Source: UBA5314 sp964635975 (lineage in GTDB: Bacteria > Bacillota > Syntrophomonadia > Syntrophomonadales > Syntrophomonadaceae). From it: DNA of 64,000 nucleotides. Location of the stretch: positions 1 through 64,000 of the forward strand of contig CAZWPO010000008.1 of assembly GCA_964635975.1 (NCBI GenBank), in the 5' to 3' direction. Both the position numbers and the translations under genes were made by a program. Within the stretch, counting starts at the first letter, position 1, and every line of letters begins with the position of its first letter. Below are positions 25,156-33,596 of this stretch, one piece after another. The notes beneath the pieces were generated by a model. That model was not told the DNA's origin, searched no databases, and saw only the letters and a list, made by a program, of their open reading frames with translations.

Positions 25156-26010
25156 ATGCACATTAATGGTAATACAGCTCTGATGGGATTGATTGGCAAC
25201 CCCGTCGCCCACAGTTATTCTCCTTATTTGCACAACCGGATCTTGCAGGACCTCGGTATTGATGCAGTCTATGTTCCTCTTTATGTGCCCAACGACCAAC
25301 TGCCCCAGGCCGTAGGAGCTATACGAGCGTTAAGTTTTCGCGGGGTCAATGTTACCATACCGTATAAGGAGAGTGTGATTCCTTATCTGGATGAAGTTAA
25401 AGGAGACGCAGAGCACTGCCAGGCGGTTAATGTTATCGTAAACCGTGAAGGGCGGTTGACAGGATACAATACTGACGGTCAGGGTTTCATAGCTGCATTG
25501 AGGGAAAACCGTGTGTCGCTAGGAGGGAAGGCCATTCTCATCGGGGCTGGAGGTGCAGCCCGCTCGGTGTCCTACTCATTGGCCAGATCGGGCTTTGAAG
25601 AAATAGTATTGCTCGATACCTATTTAGATAGAGCATCAAGCCTGGCAGAATTAATAAACCGGAAGACATCATGCTTGACCACCGGGCTGATCATGAACAG
25701 CCAGAGCTTTTCTTTAAACGCACATGACGCCGCCTTGATAGTCAACTGCTCACCGGTGGGGATGCACCCCCTTATCGAACAGAGCCCGGTTGAGAACTTT
25801 GCTGATCTGCCATCCGATGCGGTTTTATGCGACTTGATCTATAATCCGCTCCAGACCCGATTTCTGCAAATGGGTCGGCAGCGGGGGCTGAAGACCATCA
25901 ATGGGCTGCCCATGTTTATCCATCAGGCGGCTTTGACCCTTGAGATGATTTTAGGAATAGAACCGCCTATCGGACTCATGAAAGAAGCCATGGCCAATGC
26001 AGTTGGATGA
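25156..26010 (+). CDS. aroE: Shikimate dehydrogenase
   Basis: Reduces 3-dehydroshikimate to shikimate with NADPH. The ATG at 25156 is preferred because GGGGGAGAAGG lies upstream; the frame from 25138 would include it. The 284-residue protein starts with MGLIGNPVAHSYSPYLHN, the shikimate-binding region, and has NVTIPYKESV (catalytic Lys near 66) and NTDGQGF (catalytic Asp). The Rossmann loop is GAGGAARSVSYSLAR (about 131-145). It overlaps the following pilin gene by 14 bases, so the two are translationally coupled. Confidence 0.93.
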   Translation: MHINGNTALMGLIGNPVAHSYSPYLHNRILQDLGIDAVYVPLYVPNDQLPQAVGAIRALSFRGVNVTIPYKESVIPYLDEVKGDAEHCQAVNVIVNREGRLTGYNTDGQGFIAALRENRVSLGGKAILIGAGGAARSVSYSLARSGFEEIVLLDTYLDRASSLAELINRKTSCLTTGLIMNSQSFSLNAHDAALIVNCSPVGMHPLIEQSPVENFADLPSDAVLCDLIYNPLQTRFLQMGRQRGLKTINGLPMFIHQAALTLEMILGIEPPIGLMKEAMANAVG

Positions 26011-26467
26011 GCGGGGAGTAACGCTTCTTGAACTGTTGGCGGCAATGTTCATTATGGCTTTGCTGGTCGCCCTGGCATTTCCCGTGCTGGTCCCGGTTCT
26101 GGATGATATTCGCCTGAAAGGCGATGCCCAGCGGCTTGCCTGGGAGCTGAGGGCAGCTCGTCAGGAAGCGATAGCTACCGGAAATCACCGCTCGGTATAT
26201 CTCTATCCTTTCGGAAATTATTACCGGGTGGAGGGCCAGAGTTCTTGCAGCTTACAGAAGGGGGTCGAGTTTGACGGGATCACTTTTGGCGCAGCATATC
26301 CATCCGGACCTCCGGCTTGTATTTTTTCTGCTAGTGGTGCGCCTCAACCGCGGGCAGGGACTGTCGTATTGACCAACCAGCAGGGCCACCGGCTTTATAT
26401 TATTGTCAATCCGGTGATGGGACGGATCAGGATCTCCGATACCGCGCCTGTCGCATGGACGGATTAA
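25997..26467 (+). CDS. Type IV pilin-like / GspH-FimT family minor pilin
   Basis: A 156-residue prepilin. The short basic leader MQLDERG is followed by VTLLELLAAM, so cleavage after Gly7 with Glu at +5 gives the standard N-methylated hydrophobic helix; the remainder is a globular GspH-like domain of strands. Prepilin peptidase (pilD at 35443) would process it. It is encoded among aromatic amino acid genes and overlaps aroE by 14 bases, an unusual place for a pilin gene. Three further minor-pilin-like genes and pilA lie 10 kb away, where assembly genes are found. Confidence 0.85.
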   Translation: MQLDERGVTLLELLAAMFIMALLVALAFPVLVPVLDDIRLKGDAQRLAWELRAARQEAIATGNHRSVYLYPFGNYYRVEGQSSCSLQKGVEFDGITFGAAYPSGPPACIFSASGAPQPRAGTVVLTNQQGHRLYIIVNPVMGRIRISDTAPVAWTD

Positions 26468-26528
26468 GTGAGAGGCAGTGTTCATTAGCAGGGGGATTAC
26501 GATATGAATATAGATAGGAGCGATTAGT

Positions 26529-27716
26529 GTGCTGAAGTTCACGACTGCGGGGGAATCTCATGGGCCGGGATTACTTGGGATAATCGAGGGTTTCCCAGCC
26601 GGGCTTACAATTGATATAGAGTTTATAAATCGCGAGTTAAGTCGCCGACAGCGGGGATATGGACGCGGGGGGCGGATGAAAATTGAGACAGACAGAGCTA
26701 GTATATTGTCCGGGGTAAGGAATAGGATTACTCTGGGGACTCCTATAGCTTTTTTAATAAATAACGATGATTTTATTAACTGGCAAGATATTATGGGTGC
26801 CGGTGAATGCACCCGGGTGGAGGAAAAGACGGTGCATCGGCCACGCCCGGGGCACGCTGACCTTCCAGGCGCCATGAAATATAATCACCAGGATATGCGC
26901 AATATTTTAGAAAGATCCAGTGCCAGGGAGACAGCTGCCCGAGTTGCAGCCGCAGCATTTCTAAAAATATTGCTTGAGCACTTTGGTATCAAGATTGTCA
27001 GCCAGGTCACAAGTATTGGAGACGTGTCTGTGCCATCCCGGAAAGTCGATAAGACCAATATTGAGGAAGTAATGGACCTAGTTGAAAACTCCCAGGTGCG
27101 TTGTGCAGATCCGGGAAGCGAAGCATTAATGATAGCGGCTATCGACAGGGCGCGTGAGTCTGGAGAATCCCTGGGCGGCAGCTTTGAAGTGACTGCTATG
27201 GGAGTCCCACCCGGTCTGGGGAGCCATGTCAACTGGGAAAAACGCCTGGACAGTTGTTTAGCAGCAGCTCTTATGGGAATCCCTGCCATCAAGGCGGTTG
27301 AGATCGGTGCGGGCATCGAGAACTCCGTCAAGCCCGGTTCTCAAGTCCACGACCAGATCTACTACCAGGCTCAGCAGGGGATCTATCGTGAGAGCAATCA
27401 TGCCGGGGGGATCGAAGGAGGCATGAGCAATGGTGAGAGCATATGGGCAAGGGCTTATATGAAACCGATACCGACCCTGATTAAGCCTCTTTCCAGTATC
27501 GACACCGTAAACTGGCAGGAAGAAAAAGCGAGTTACGAACGTTCCGATGTTTGCGCTGTTCCTGCTGCTGGCGTGATAGGGGAAGCGATGATGGCTTATG
27601 TGTTGGCCCAGGCGTTTATGGAAAAATTCGGCGGAGATAGCATCGGCGAAGTCAGCGATCACTATGCTGCTTACCAGCAGTACTTGAGAAAGGTATGGAA
27701 ATGGCAAAAAATTTAG
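26529..27716 (+). CDS. aroC: Chorismate synthase
   Basis: Converts EPSP to chorismate using reduced FMN. The GTG at 26529 follows TAGGAG. The 395-residue protein carries the family signatures TTAGESHGPGL (about residues 5-15), RRQRGYGRGGRM (about 38-49) and RPRPGHADLPGAMKY (about 104-118), and the C-terminal DVCAVPAAGVIGE. The next gene aroK starts inside its last codons. EPSP synthase (aroA) is not in the window. Confidence 0.95.
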   Translation: MLKFTTAGESHGPGLLGIIEGFPAGLTIDIEFINRELSRRQRGYGRGGRMKIETDRASILSGVRNRITLGTPIAFLINNDDFINWQDIMGAGECTRVEEKTVHRPRPGHADLPGAMKYNHQDMRNILERSSARETAARVAAAAFLKILLEHFGIKIVSQVTSIGDVSVPSRKVDKTNIEEVMDLVENSQVRCADPGSEALMIAAIDRARESGESLGGSFEVTAMGVPPGLGSHVNWEKRLDSCLAAALMGIPAIKAVEIGAGIENSVKPGSQVHDQIYYQAQQGIYRESNHAGGIEGGMSNGESIWARAYMKPIPTLIKPLSSIDTVNWQEEKASYERSDVCAVPAAGVIGEAMMAYVLAQAFMEKFGGDSIGEVSDHYAAYQQYLRKVWKWQKI

Positions 27717-28246
27717 TATTGGTAGGATTTATGGGTACGGGAAAAAGTTCAATCGGAAGCCGCTTGGCTCAGCGCCTCCGGATGCAGTTTTTGGATATGG
27801 ATCGGGAAATAGAGCATTTGCTGGGTATGCCTGTGGAAAGGATTTTCCGCGTCTACGGGGAAAAACGATTCCGTTCGGAAGAAAGCATAATGGCCCGAAA
27901 ACTTGGCCAGAGAGAAAACCTGGTGATTGCCACCGGCGGCGGAGTGGTTCTTAATCCCAAGAATATAGAGGCTTTGAGGCAGAACGGGATCGTAGTCCGT
28001 CTTAAGGCTACACCCCAGGATATACTCAACCGGGTCAGCCGGAAAAAAGGCACCAGACCACTGTTGAGGAAGAATGTAAAGATCGAACAGATTGAGAACA
28101 TGCTTCAGGAACGTGAAGAGTTCTACAGCCTTGCTGATTACAGCATTGATACCAGTGGCAGAGAACTTGATGATATAGTAAACAATATAATCAATTTCAT
28201 CATCCAGTATAATAGGCCGTCGGGAGATGATATACACCGTGCATGA
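27701..28246 (+). CDS. aroK: Shikimate kinase
   Basis: Phosphorylates shikimate at O-3 with ATP. The ATG at 27701 has GAGAAAGG seven bases upstream and overlaps the aroC end; a start at 27695 is also possible. The 181-residue protein shows the P-loop GFMGTGKSSIG (about residues 8-18), the shikimate-binding DMDREIE (about 31-37), EKRFRSEE and the GGGVV strand (about 80-84), followed by the lid Arg region KGTRPLL. It overlaps aroB by 20 bases. Length and motif spacing are normal. Confidence 0.95.
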   Translation: MAKNLVLVGFMGTGKSSIGSRLAQRLRMQFLDMDREIEHLLGMPVERIFRVYGEKRFRSEESIMARKLGQRENLVIATGGGVVLNPKNIEALRQNGIVVRLKATPQDILNRVSRKKGTRPLLRKNVKIEQIENMLQEREEFYSLADYSIDTSGRELDDIVNNIINFIIQYNRPSGDDIHRA

Positions 28247-29327
28247 TATTTTGGTCAACCTTGGCAAGAGATCTTATAATATTCACATTGCATTGGATTC
28301 GCTCCAGGATATCGGCAGCCTGGTGGCAGGAGCCACCAGAGCTGTCAAACTGCTGCTGGTCAGCAATCCCACGGTTTTTCAGCTCTACGGGAGTCAGGTC
28401 TTGGATTCTCTTGGAGAAAAAGGGTACGAGGTAAAGCACTGTCTGATGCCTGATGGAGAGCGTTTTAAAACCCTGGGACAGGCATCGGCCATCATCGACC
28501 AGGCGCTGGAATGGGAATTAGACCGGAGCAGCGCGGTTTTGGCTTTAGGCGGCGGAGTAGTCGGCGATCTGGCTGGTTTTGTGGCAGCTGTTGTCCACCG
28601 GGGAATCGACTTTATACAAGTGCCGACCAGCCTTCTAGCCCAGGTGGACAGCAGCGTGGGTGGAAAGGTAGCTGTAAATCATGCCAAAGGCAAAAATCTG
28701 ATAGGAGCCTTTCACCAGCCTCGACTGGTCGTTATTGATCCTTCAACCCTGCAGACCCTGGAAGATGCAGAGTTCAAAAGCGGGCTGGGGGAGGTTGTCA
28801 AGTATGGCATTGCCTATGAGAAAGGCTTTTTCGAGTTTTTAGAAGCCAGCAGTGCTTTGATTATAGATCGGGAATGGGGATGTATCGAGAAGATGATCGC
28901 CCAGTCGTGCCGTATAAAAAGCGCTGTAGTTGAAGAAGACGAGCACGAGTTGGGATTGCGAATGATTTTAAACCTGGGGCATACATTTGGGCATTCCCTG
29001 GAAATGCTGGGGGGATATGAACAGTACCGTCATGGGGAAGCGGTGGTTATGGGAACCATTGCAGCGGGATGTATGGCAGAGGAACTGGGGCTTATCACTA
29101 TAGATGAACTGCAGAGGATAAAAAAATTGTATTTAAGCCTCGGCCTGGCGGTAAAGTTCCCGCCTTATCGACCGCAAGAAGTTTATGAGGGAATGAAAAA
29201 CGACAAGAAAGTTTCTCGGAATCGACTCCGCTTTGTTGTCCCCGTCGGAATCGGCAATTATAAGATAATTGAAGATCCCCCTATAGAGCAAATCTACAGG
29301 GCGATTAGCCGTGCACAGGAGGATTAA
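28227..29327 (+). CDS. aroB: 3-dehydroquinate synthase
   Basis: Cyclises DAHP to 3-dehydroquinate using NAD and a divalent metal. The 366-residue protein has the NAD loop GGGVVGDLAGFVAAVVHRG (about residues 108-126), the metal-binding triad region QVDSSVGGK and GHTFGHSLE (His near 255), and FKSGLGEVVKYG (about 181-192). It starts within aroK, so the two are coupled. An in-frame GTG at 28239 is an alternative start. It ends the aro run at 25156-29327; aroQ (type II dehydroquinase) is at 43056. Confidence 0.95.
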   Translation: MIYTVHDILVNLGKRSYNIHIALDSLQDIGSLVAGATRAVKLLLVSNPTVFQLYGSQVLDSLGEKGYEVKHCLMPDGERFKTLGQASAIIDQALEWELDRSSAVLALGGGVVGDLAGFVAAVVHRGIDFIQVPTSLLAQVDSSVGGKVAVNHAKGKNLIGAFHQPRLVVIDPSTLQTLEDAEFKSGLGEVVKYGIAYEKGFFEFLEASSALIIDREWGCIEKMIAQSCRIKSAVVEEDEHELGLRMILNLGHTFGHSLEMLGGYEQYRHGEAVVMGTIAAGCMAEELGLITIDELQRIKKLYLSLGLAVKFPPYRPQEVYEGMKNDKKVSRNRLRFVVPVGIGNYKIIEDPPIEQIYRAISRAQED

Positions 29328-29384
29328 TCCAGTGTGATAATGGTTATGGTATAAGCTATCGTATACTAAACGGGAGGTTGGCAG

Positions 29385-29573
29385 ATGAAAATTAAGGAAG
29401 CATTGGAGATGGCTATTGAAGCCGAAATCAAAGCCGGGGAAAGGTACCGCAGTTTAGCCCAGGAAGCACAAGATCCAGAAAGCCGCCTGCTTTTTGAGCA
29501 GTTGGCTCGTGAAGAGGACAACCATTACAAGCGCCTGTCAGAGAGGCTAAAAGCTGTCAAGCTGATGGGATAA
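29385..29573 (+). CDS. Short ferritin-like (half-rubrerythrin) protein
   Basis: A 62-residue helical protein. It contains the pattern ALEMAIEAEIKAGERY in helix one and REEDNHYKRL in helix two, the Glu and ExxH residues that bind one half of a diiron site in rubrerythrin and other ferritin-like proteins. A full four-helix rubrerythrin domain is about twice this size, so a homodimer building the four-helix bundle would be required. The gene has a GGGAGG site and stands alone after aroB. A peroxide or oxygen protective role is inference. Confidence 0.65.
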   Translation: MKIKEALEMAIEAEIKAGERYRSLAQEAQDPESRLLFEQLAREEDNHYKRLSERLKAVKLMG

Positions 29574-29579
29574 GCACCG

Positions 29580-30899
29580 CTAATGAGCTGCTACCTGAGA
29601 CTCGAGCACAGCGCTGACGGCTATCACGATGACCAGCAACACCAGCAAGGTAAGAGAGAACAAAAGCAGTTTGCCTTTAACATGTTTATGGCCTTGTTTA
29701 TATTCGGCGAACAAGTGTGTTGTCTCAACTGTTATCGCTGAGAAGAGTACTACTGCTATAAACTGGGCCCAGGGAGAAACTAGCGCATAGGCATTATGCG
29801 CCAGGGCTTTCCATAGTGAATGGCTGTAATAGGCCAGAACGATAAACTCAATAATCCCCGCTGCCACCTGAAAAGTCAGGCTTTGCTCCTGAATGGAAGT
29901 GTTAGTCTCCATCAGGTTTCTTATCTGGGCCTGGGTTTCGATATTTTCCCTGCTGATCATTATATCGATGCGGCTTCGCACAACGGCAATGGCTGCCTGA
30001 TGGTTTTCCCACGAAGAGCGCAGATCATTTTCCATGCTATTCAGGGATGAAAGATGTGAACGATAAGGATTTAGCATTGTATCTATGAGCTCTGCTCCCG
30101 GCACGAGGAAACGATTGCTCTTCAACTGCCTGACCACCTCGTCAAGCAGCTCATTCAAAGTATTTCTACTATCCGTAACCAGACTGTAATCACCCACCAG
30201 AATAGCATAAGAAGACGATAATCCGTTGACCTGTTCCTCCATGTCCTCGATCTCTTTTTCGCCAGCTGACTTTGATACAAGCTGGGAATGTAGGACCTGG
30301 GCCAGACGCTTATCGCATTTGTTCTTTTCATCCAGAATAGTCTTATTACGGTCCCTGTACATATTGCTGATCATATTAAGCCTGATCAATGATGCCTCAA
30401 TAACCGGAAGGATGGCAGTAAAGAAGCGTTCCATAGCGGGATCGCTTTTTTCATAATTAAATAGGTAATGGGCACTGCCCTGGGGCCATTTCCAGTTTAA
30501 CCTGGTCAGCTGACCGCGGGCGGTTTCAAATACTACCGGTTCAGCTGAAGGGAACACTTTGCGAACCTTTCCAACAGCTTCATCCCAATTATCATGTGAA
30601 GAGGCGTAGATTGAGACCTGCCCGAGCAGGTCATTTCTTTTCAGCCCGGCGTTGTTCTCCCATTCTTCGAGCTGGGCTGAAGATTCTTCCCAGGATTTGT
30701 AAGGATTGCAATAGCCAAGCACCAGGATAAGCATATTGCGGTAGTCTAAAGAACCCAGAAATTTATCTTCCGCTTCGGCCATAAAACTCCATTTGGAGTC
30801 CATATTAAATTCTACAGCACTTAGTCTGGCCTTGAATGTATCAGCCAGGTCTCTGTCATCCGCCAAAAAGTAATAATAACGCAGTATGGAATAAGCCAT
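29580..30899 (-). CDS. Membrane protein with long coiled-coil region, unknown function
   Basis: The 439-residue protein is not recognised. The N-terminal half (about 1-160) is mixed alpha/beta. Residues about 165-340 are strongly charged and helical, fitting coiled coils. The C-terminal 100 residues hold three membrane segments at about 346-366, 375-397 and 408-430, ending with a short tail. A cytoplasmic N-terminal domain anchored by a C-terminal hairpin of helices, loosely like CorA, is possible but no GMN motif is present. AGGAGG precedes the ATG. It is convergent with the half-rubrerythrin gene (six bases apart) and sits beside repeat copy B. Confidence 0.6.
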   Translation of the reverse strand: MAYSILRYYYFLADDRDLADTFKARLSAVEFNMDSKWSFMAEAEDKFLGSLDYRNMLILVLGYCNPYKSWEESSAQLEEWENNAGLKRNDLLGQVSIYASSHDNWDEAVGKVRKVFPSAEPVVFETARGQLTRLNWKWPQGSAHYLFNYEKSDPAMERFFTAILPVIEASLIRLNMISNMYRDRNKTILDEKNKCDKRLAQVLHSQLVSKSAGEKEIEDMEEQVNGLSSSYAILVGDYSLVTDSRNTLNELLDEVVRQLKSNRFLVPGAELIDTMLNPYRSHLSSLNSMENDLRSSWENHQAAIAVVRSRIDIMISRENIETQAQIRNLMETNTSIQEQSLTFQVAAGIIEFIVLAYYSHSLWKALAHNAYALVSPWAQFIAVVLFSAITVETTHLFAEYKQGHKHVKGKLLLFSLTLLVLLVIVIAVSAVLESQVAAH

Positions 30900-30930
30900 C
30901 GGGCGTCCTCCTAAGAGTGTGCATTAAAGG

Positions 30931-31126
30931 TGAGCCTGCCGTTCGCGGCAGGCTCAGGGTGTCAAAGAAGTTGACACCCTGGCAGAGCGAGCAAAAAAGA
31001 TGTAGATCGAGGCGCTCGGAAAGCCCGTGATTGAGGCGTACCTGAGTACGTTGATTGAGCGGGTTTTTCGAAGCAACAAAGATATACAGCTTTTTTGACG
31101 GTCTGAGCCTGCCGTTCGCGGCAGGC
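30931..31126. repeat. Dispersed palindromic element, copy B (inverted relative to copy A)
   Basis: A 196-base element with the modules of copy A in reverse orientation. It is flanked by two copies of a hairpin with arms TGAGCCTGCC and GGCAGGCTCA, at 30931-30956 and 31104-31126 (the second copy loses the last three bases of its 3' arm). Inside are AGGGTGTCAA/TTGACACCCT (30956-30980), the long GCCCGTGATTGAGGCGTAC stem ending GTACGTTGATTGAGCGGG (about 31020-31063), and the module TTTTTTGACGGTCT. The flanking hairpins do not share sequence with those of copy A. It lies between a membrane protein gene and the thioesterase promoter. Confidence 0.8.
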
Positions 31127-31182
31127 GGAATACATTAAAATCACGATAACAAAACTTTGCGCTTATGTCTAGAAGTGTTAAG

Positions 31183-31211
31183 TTGACAGTGAGATTTTAT
31201 ATGCATTTTAT
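31183..31211 (+). promoter_or_regulatory. Candidate promoter ahead of the acyl-CoA thioesterase
   Basis: A consensus TTGACA (31183-31188) is followed after 17 bases by TTTTAT (31206-31211), a weak -10 box. The gene starts about 100 bases downstream. The -35 is strong but the -10 is poor, so the assignment is tentative. Confidence 0.35.
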
Positions 31212-31308
31212 TATCGCTTCGACAAGAACTATTACTTTAAATGCAGTAAAATAGATTATTATAGTAGAGGCTGCCAAGAAAAATAGTAGGTGAGAGGAGC
31301 GGTCGCAA

Positions 31309-31779
31309 ATGAAGCTTGAAGAAAAAAACTCTGCTTTTTCTGCTCTAACCATGCCTCAGGTAGTGCTCCCTTATCATGCCAATGCCGCGGGGCGGATGCA
31401 TGGAGGCGAAGTAATGAAGCTAATGGATTCGGCTGCAGGAGTGGTAGCCAAGCGTCATAGCCGCCACAATGTTGTTACAGCCAGCGTTACCCAGCTGGCA
31501 TTTATTGAACCTGTCTTTATAGGCGACCTCATTATTTGCAAAGCCCGGCTGACCTACACGGGCAGTACATCTATGGAAGTCTATGTAACGGTCGAAGCCG
31601 AGCACCTGGAAAGTGATGAAGTTAAGAAAGTATCTGAGGGCTACTTCTTCATGGTGGCCCTGGATAGAAACGGTAGACCCAGCAGAGTTCCTCCTCTCAA
31701 ATTAGAGAGCGATGAAGAAAAACGCTGCAATGAACAAGCTAAAATACGCATAGCCAAAATCAAATCGAACCAAGCATAA
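31309..31779 (+). CDS. Acyl-CoA thioesterase (hotdog fold)
   Basis: Hydrolyses acyl-CoA to free acid and CoA in the cytoplasm. The 156-residue protein is a single hotdog domain with the motif RMHGGEVMKLMDSAAG (about residues 29-44), characteristic of YciA/BFIT-like thioesterases, and VTASVTQLAFIEPVFIGDLI in the central helix and strands. AGAGGAG precedes the start. Chain-length preference is not readable. It lies upstream of the pilus operon and may be transcribed on its own. The acyl-CoA dehydrogenase at 8201 offers a functional link only. Confidence 0.88.
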   Translation: MKLEEKNSAFSALTMPQVVLPYHANAAGRMHGGEVMKLMDSAAGVVAKRHSRHNVVTASVTQLAFIEPVFIGDLIICKARLTYTGSTSMEVYVTVEAEHLESDEVKKVSEGYFFMVALDRNGRPSRVPPLKLESDEEKRCNEQAKIRIAKIKSNQA

Positions 31780-31871
31780 TGAAGTTGATTTTATAGAAGA
31801 GGAATATCTGCCTGGATTGCCAAGAAAGCTTGCGCAGATGCAAGTCTGCGGGAAACGGTGGGACATGATCC

Positions 31872-33563
31872 ATGGCAGTGCCCAGGAGATTTATCGGACA
31901 AATACTAGTCCAGATGGGGACGATAAGCCCCGAAGAGCTTGAATCTGCGCTCGCTGAACAGAAAAATTGCAGGCACAAGTTAGGGACGCTTCTAATTCAG
32001 CGGGGGCTTCTGAGCGAGCCGCAATTGCTTGAAGCAATTGCGCTGCAGACCGGTGTTCCTTTCGTACTAGTTGACCAAACAAATATTGAACCAGATGTTG
32101 TCAACATTATTCCACCCGATTTTATTCATAAACACGGGGTTTTGCCGATTGAGCGTCAGAACGGTGATTTGATCCTGGCTATGCTGCAGCCTTTTGATCA
32201 TCAAGTTATCGAGGATGTCCAGATGGCAACCGGGTTAAACGTGATTCCGGTTTTAGCTGGAGAAGAAGCCCTGGAGCTTTCGATTCAAAATTACCTGCCT
32301 GCGGGCATCGATTCAGAGGTAAAAAAAATCCTTCAGCAGCTAAACCGGGATGTTAAAAACGCCCGTAATGATGGACCGCCGATTACCATCGCTTATGATG
32401 ATGCCCCTCTTATTCATTTGATTGACACTGTCCTGAGGCAGGCGGTAAGGGATAAAGCCAGCGATATCCACATAGAGCCGCAAGAAATGAAAACCCGAGT
32501 TCGATTCCGTATTGATGGGATATTGAACACGGTTTTTTCTATTCCCGGCGCGCATCATCCTGCCCTGGTATCACGGCTAAAGATAATGGGAGGCATGGAT
32601 ATTTCCGAAAAGCGAACCCCTCAGGATGGACGCTTCTCATTCGGAGTCGACGGACGCCAGGTAGATTTCAGGGTCTCTTCTTTGCCGCTTGCGGGCGGCG
32701 AAAAAGTTGCTTTGAGAATACTTGACCGCAGCAGCACCTTATCTAGCATAGCCGAACTGGGATTGAGTGCTTATAACCAGGAAAAACTCCTGCAGCTGAC
32801 CCAGCGCCCACACGGCATGGTACTACTTACGGGGCCGACCGGTTCAGGAAAAACCACCACCCTCTATGCAATGTTAAATGAAGCCAACTCTACCCAAAGG
32901 AACATCATCACCCTGGAGGACCCCATAGAATACTGGCTGGAGGGGATAAACCAGATGCAAACCAACCCTCGGGCTGGTTTGACTTTTGCCAGCGGCTTGC
33001 GCGCATGTTTCAGACAGGACCCGGATATTATTATGGTCGGGGAGATCCGGGACAAAGAGACTGCCGATTTGGCAGTTCGGGCCTCACTTACGGGACATCT
33101 CCTTTTTTCGACGCTGCACACCAGTAGCGCCGTCGGTGCCATTGCCAGGCTTATAGACATGGGTGTGGAGCTTTACCTGCTGGGTTCCTGCCTGGCTGGA
33201 GCCATAGCCCAGCGGCTGGTCCGGCGGCTCTGCAAGCACTGCCGGGAGCCGTATACGCTTCACTATTCAACGGCTGAAAGCTTGGGCATACCCCAGTTTG
33301 CGGGCAAAGACTTTTATCGTCCTGCCGGTTGCCGGGCATGCCAGCATCAGGGATATCGGGGGAGATTGGCTGTCCATGAAGTGTTGGTGATAAGCGGTGA
33401 ACTGCGCGGCCTCATCAACCGTTCGGGTTGCGAAGAATCCATATTAGTGCAGCAGGCCAGAACCGAAGGATTTATCGACATCAAGGAAGACGGCATCGTA
33501 AAGGCGCATAAGGGACTTACATCATTGGAAGAAATCATGAAGGCAGTACTTATTCAAGACTAG
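31872..33563 (+). CDS. pilB: Type IV pilus assembly ATPase PilB (GspE family)
   Basis: Powers pilin addition from the cytoplasmic face. The 563-residue protein has an N-terminal MshEN/GspE-N domain (about 1-150; MAVPRRFIGQILVQMGTISPEEL), then the secretion ATPase domain with Walker A GPTGSGKTTT (about 319-328), Asp-box, and the zinc-binding region CKHCREPY to CRACQHQGYRGR (about 452-495). MshEN domains bind c-di-GMP in some homologues, an interesting link to the riboswitch at 1201. It is followed by pilC. No PilT retraction ATPase is seen in the window. Confidence 0.93.
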   Translation: MAVPRRFIGQILVQMGTISPEELESALAEQKNCRHKLGTLLIQRGLLSEPQLLEAIALQTGVPFVLVDQTNIEPDVVNIIPPDFIHKHGVLPIERQNGDLILAMLQPFDHQVIEDVQMATGLNVIPVLAGEEALELSIQNYLPAGIDSEVKKILQQLNRDVKNARNDGPPITIAYDDAPLIHLIDTVLRQAVRDKASDIHIEPQEMKTRVRFRIDGILNTVFSIPGAHHPALVSRLKIMGGMDISEKRTPQDGRFSFGVDGRQVDFRVSSLPLAGGEKVALRILDRSSTLSSIAELGLSAYNQEKLLQLTQRPHGMVLLTGPTGSGKTTTLYAMLNEANSTQRNIITLEDPIEYWLEGINQMQTNPRAGLTFASGLRACFRQDPDIIMVGEIRDKETADLAVRASLTGHLLFSTLHTSSAVGAIARLIDMGVELYLLGSCLAGAIAQRLVRRLCKHCREPYTLHYSTAESLGIPQFAGKDFYRPAGCRACQHQGYRGRLAVHEVLVISGELRGLINRSGCEESILVQQARTEGFIDIKEDGIVKAHKGLTSLEEIMKAVLIQD

Positions 33564-33596
33564 CGAGATTGTACCGAAGGGCGAGGTAAGGCGAAT

